Shown piece by piece: positions 59,401 to 64,000 of a stretch of DNA of 64,000 nucleotides; within the stretch, counting starts at the first letter, position 1, and each line of letters opens with the position of its first letter. This DNA comes from Tubulanus polymorphus (Eukaryota > Nemertea > Palaeonemertea > Tubulaniformes > Tubulanidae). A program made the position numbers and the translations under genes. A model generated the notes under the pieces. That model was not told the origin of the DNA. It ran no database searches and was given only the letters and a program-made list of their open reading frames with translations. Location of the stretch: NCBI RefSeq assembly GCF_964204645.1, contig NC_134029.1, forward strand, positions 6,333,001 to 6,397,000, written 5' to 3'.

Positions 59401-62400
59401 TGAACGAAGACCCTTGGCATCAGACTATTAACGACTTCGAAGAAATTTTCAGTCAATTTAGTTCTGTCAGTTACAATTACCTCCAGTGGTAATAACGGAG
59501 TTGTCATAGCAAAACATAATCTCTGGTTTCATCACGATGACCTACATCTTGAGCTCCATGCGCGATATATGTATTTATGTAATAACGTGTCTATGTAGAC
59601 ACCCTTATAGGTACATTTTTTCAAATCAGAAAAGAAAAAATATCTGTAAAGTATAACTTACAGTAGATGATACGGTATTTCGATAGCGCGGTGAAAGATT
59701 TGGTCTTTATGAATAATACATGAACGTAAGATATGAAGTACCCTTAATAAAATGTAATATCCCCACACTATAATAGGTGGTTGGTGTACGGTCTTTAAGG
59801 GCTGGAATGCGGATATTGAAATAAGAAACCAGATATTTCTCAGGTGACGACACGTTTCACATATTAAACAAACCAAGGGCTTCGGAGAGAAAAACGCAAA
59901 TACATATAGATGAAAATTTTGAAAAACTGTTTACAGACTTCTTTTTGGTTAGAAAAGTTAAATCCATACTGTCGCGTTATCCTACCTTTTTTTGCTTGCA
60001 ACGCTTAGATTGCTTTTTCTGTTCTGGGTAGGAAATACGACTATTTTGGATCGGTATCGTTAAGACTCACGAGCGAATTTGTTTGGAAAAATCATACGAA
60101 GAAAAATTGCTTCAAATATTTCCTGTTATCTGCGTCTTCTTTTAGACATCTACATCACCGGATGAACCCTTATGTCGCGTAGGAAGAGTAGCTACTTCCG
60201 GTATATTGGACTTCGTGAATCGCTAACTACGCTGTCGCAAGAAATCGCTCTTGATAATGTCCCTGATTGCAAATAATAAGATAAATACGTTTCCCCTTAA
60301 GTCTGGACGATGCTATAACCGGACAATTCCGTGGAGGCAATTCGATATGTCTAGAAGCACCCGTATCTGCTGTCATAAAGAAAATGATAGAAAATATAAG
60401 GCATACACTATGACAGCAAGCCTATGAATAATAATATTACTTTTTTCGTATATACATATATCATGGATACGACACAAATATGAACAAAATACGTAACTGA
60501 TCAATAAGACAGATAGAAGAACTTTTAAGTAGTTTTGATCTTGAACGTTGAAAAAAAATTGTTGTTATTGCACAGAAAGTAATGAAACATCTTGTTTTGA
60601 AATTAGAATAATTGAAAGGTAGAGCCAGATGGGTCTCCCATCTTCCTGTTCCCTGGTAGACCTAATCAGTTGACAGCAGAAAGAAGACTTTCTTGTTCTC
60701 ATCTCGGTAATGTTACGGTTATGCCCTGTGCGTCTAATCTTCATGTGTGGCAATTAGAGTATTGTGGCCTGGCCATGTCAAACATTATGGGGAGCTGTTT
60801 GGAAAACACCGTTATTGAACATCATCCGAACGGATTATATGGCTATCGTGTATAGTTTATGACAACATACACATTAGGTACTTGATGAATGTCATCTAAA
60901 AGTCAAGGTCGTCTGAGCTCGGTATGGGGACAGTATGCAAACGATATAGGAATTAAAGACCACGGTAAACTGTGTACATCGTTAACAAGATGGCGATAAT
61001 TGAGGATTGTGAAGGTGGTTTCAGCTCAAGTAGAAAGTGCCGTCTCGCCTTTAATTACCTAGACATAACCTAATCATCTCAACATCTGATCTCTCAGCCC
61101 AGTTTGAATATCTGCCATCAGTGAACATTCTGCTACTTACTGTTCTTTATACCAAAATCAGCTCAATTGTCAATCTTACTATTCTGAATTAATTCTAGTA
61201 CTAATTATAGATTCTTGGAATATATGTGAATATTTTGTGAGTCATCAAAAAAAAGAAAATTCCCTGTTGCTATATATTGAATTCATCAGCGATACTGTTG
61301 AGCGCGGATACCCTCCGCTCAGAACGCGAGATGATATCAATCCATTGTTAATAGCACCCACCTGAGAGACGTATAGAAAATGTCATTATGTGGTCAGCAA
61401 ATCGATTAACTGGCCACCGTTCAGCCATTTCGGCCATAATTTGGCCAATTGCAGCCATTTGACCTTTTTATAGATTAATTCTGGACCATTTATTCATCGA
61501 GACGTGAAATAGGATGCTGTCGTAAAATGAGATACGTGTAAAGCATATATAAGTAAATTGTCCTGGGCCACGTGTATCGTATCGGCAAACACCCTAGTTA
61601 AAACGTAAAGCAGAAATGAAACGTGGCTGTTGCGTGATGAACGCGTAATTGTGCGCCGGCATCGAGGGATTCGATATGTTCGAAGCGAAAGGTAACGACA
61701 GAAGAAATTCTTTCTTGCTTGTTCATAGCTAAAGAGCAAACGAACATAGCGTGGTTGCTATCTAAATTACACCTCGCTAAATCAACACATTAAAGCCTCA
61801 TGACGCCACGAAGTTTGTCATTTCTGCATGACGTCATAGCTCCCAAGCCGACAGTTCCCAAACAACCAGCAAATTTGATGCCGACGATTAGCCAATAACG
61901 AAGTCCATAACGAATTACATTTTGGTCCATGTTTGGTGATCCAGAGTAACCTAAAGATGCCATAAACTGCCGCAAATTTCGACACGAATATTTTCTGATA
62001 CGTTTTCCCTACAGTTTTATCGTCGACGGTTGCAAAATAAGCGATCGATTCGAACGATTTTTAGTAGTCAACCGTCGCAAGCAGTGGCATTGCGCCAAAT
62101 CGTAATCGCTTTCAAACCACATCTTCTAATGAAGAAAGTGTACAGTGCCATTTTTGACATTTTTGTCGACTTTCGTCGGTTCGACTAAAATCACCATGCG
62201 TTCAATTACGGGATGGAAACACGGTAAACCGGGGAACGAATCCGGATACATTCGTTACGCAGAAACTAATTAGATGACTTGAAGATCCGAGTGGTCCATC
62301 GAAACCAATTAAGCGACTTCCTGCTGAAGAGAAACAGTCTATAACGTAGATATATCCCTAGCCTAATAGAAGGTTACAGGATGAGAGCCTGTAGGAGAGA

Positions 62401-64000
62401 CGTTAATCAGCTACGTGTAGGTTAAAGAACATTGCGCTGAAGAAAAGAAAGACCGGGCTTCCAAGAGGTTTAATTTCTATTTTTAGTTGCTTTTTAAAGA
62501 AATGGGGACTTCGTTCATTCATTATAAGGCCTACATATATGGCAAACGCGCGTGTCATATCTCAGCCGTCTTCATTCCAGACGATGAAGATAGTAAACAA
62601 CGACGTGACTTCGATACGACTGTTAGAGAGGAGTACAAAACTGCGGCTTGCAACTGAATAATTCATCGGAGCCGCTCTGATTGAATATTAAACACCCCGA
62701 TCACAGTGCCCATATTTTATTATTTCACGGCGAACATGAAAGCGGAATTTACCTTTCATCCGTGTTCCGTGCCGATCTAGCGATATGGCCCACGGGACGT
62801 ACGAAGTGCTGCTTTGTTTCGCACCGCTGTCGTATATGTCATGTTGTTTTATGGTGAATTTATTAGTTATGATAGGTGTTGTAATGATTTGATAAACACT
62901 CGCCGTTTTATAGATATTCATGTTTTATTTCTATCGGTGTTTATTGAAGGGGATTCTGGTGCAGAACGTTGACTTATTTAGTCTTGTGTACAAAGAAATT
63001 CATATGTTCACTGAGTTATCGACGATAGCGACTTTATTTCAAACGCAAGATCAACGATAATGAATTCTATATAGTTATACATACTGATGTATTTCCCCAA
63101 TACATCCGACAGTGGATTGTCAATTTGAAATTTCTTAACACGGTCTCGCTTCATCGTTTTATCTCATTGATAATGCCGACTTTTTGATTAAAATTGGCAA
63201 CGAATACTAGCAGTTTAATCTTTAGCCTTCGCCGTTCACAGTCTCGTTAAGAAATTAACTGCAGAAGGGGCGACTCTCACGGGAGCCCGCGTGTCTAGAT
63301 GAGAGGATCAGTATCGACTAGGATATGAATTATTGAACGACTCGATGTACAAGTATCCCCTAAAGACATCGAAGAAACTGATGACATCACTACTTGTAAC
63401 GCTATATGGATCTAGCAGATAGATAATATCTATCTGCTAGATGACGTCACCGTCTGCGCCAAACTTTTCGTTCCGTATTCCCCAGCTGCGGTCTATGGCC
63501 GGGCGACCAATAATCAGCTAAACGGACCTTCTCGTCGTATCGTCGTCGATCTAGTGGCTACATTCGTGACAAACAGCAGGACTTTCTTAAGAACTTAAGA
63601 ACTAGAATTCAATTCAATTCACGCAAAAAGCAATACACTTGAACATCGGACTGCACAATTTCCGTTGACATATAGGTGGTTAACAGCGCAGAAGCATTAA
63701 CCGATGTCTGTGTGAATTTGGTTTTGTCCATCAATCATTTTTATCAATAGACTATGGGATATATAGTATATGTACATCGCAGATTCTGGACAAGGATCAT
63801 ACACATTGTCCCAGTAATCACTTTGAAGAGGTACTTCACTCCCATGTAAGTTTCATATGGGGTGGTGATATAAGAAATATATGATGAGCTCGCCCTGATC
63901 TACAATCGCCTTACCGTTATCCGAAAGGAATTCTGTATTTTGCTATTTCTTAATGGAGAAAGTAGTTTGTTCGGACAATTGCAATATACAAGGTATCAAC
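56445..64000. other. Long stretch with no confirmed gene
   Basis: Weak candidates only. A minus-strand frame at 59301-59507 (containing DRTKLTENFFEVVNSLMPRV) looks amphipathic and could be an exon. A plus-strand frame after TTGCAG at 58974 contains MCTAECGHRYTWPKGYW. A 120-codon plus frame at 57845-58207 lacks an early ATG and motifs. No tRNA, rRNA, CRISPR or further transposon recognised. It may be intergenic or long-intron DNA. Confidence 0.35.
63410..63442. repeat. Perfect 15-bp palindrome with a 3-nt spacer
   Basis: ATCTAGCAGATAGAT at 63410-63424 and its exact complement at 63428-63442. TGACATCAC and TGACGTCAC (CRE-like) flank it within 30 bp on the two sides. Confidence 0.9.

Overview
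This is nuclear DNA from an invertebrate animal, most likely a marine protostome of the lophotrochozoan type. The evidence is densely interrupted genes with GT-AG introns, a complete paramyosin gene (a muscle protein that vertebrates lack), a BEL/Pao LTR retrotransposon, LINE fragments and many short hairpin (MITE-like) elements. I cannot name the species. All exon models were read by eye from splice signals and reading-phase continuity.

Layout. 0-1 kb: 3' part of an unidentified minus-strand gene with armadillo-like helices. 1.7-2.2 kb: 3' end of a LINE. 3.1-6.8 kb (+): complete 13-exon acylglycerol kinase gene (AGK, 420 aa) with YY1/ETS promoter motifs. 8.2-8.9 kb and 11.0-11.2 kb: fold-back/MITE elements that share a terminal motif. 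9.9-10.8 kb (-): a beta-1,3-galactosyltransferase-like GT31 enzyme, main exon. 13.4-19.6 kb (+): a complete, very young BEL/Pao element with identical-looking 212-bp LTRs, a 5-bp target duplication and an uninterrupted 1,740-aa gag-pol ORF. 20.5-22.6 kb (+): a five-exon gene for a small secreted protein with a divergent Kunitz-like cysteine module joined to a long lysine/glycine-rich tail. 24.4-32.1 kb (+): presequence protease (PITRM1), 25 exons, first exon not found. 34.3-42.1 kb (-): paramyosin, 14 coding exons, 887 aa, convergent with PITRM1; its 3.7-kb first intron holds a CArG box and a TATA box that look like an internal muscle promoter. 46.9-48.7 kb (+): the first coding exons of a soluble guanylate cyclase beta-like (H-NOX) gene that must continue outside what I can recognise. 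48.7-64 kb: mostly non-coding, with a decayed LINE, a (TA)n tract, a tandem duplication, palindromes and a few isolated candidate exons.

The genes do not form one pathway. AGK and PITRM1 are both nuclear genes for mitochondrial proteins (lipid kinase/TIM22 partner and presequence degradation). The least familiar protein is the Kunitz-like cationic precursor. Its exon structure would also allow a short isoform without the basic tail.
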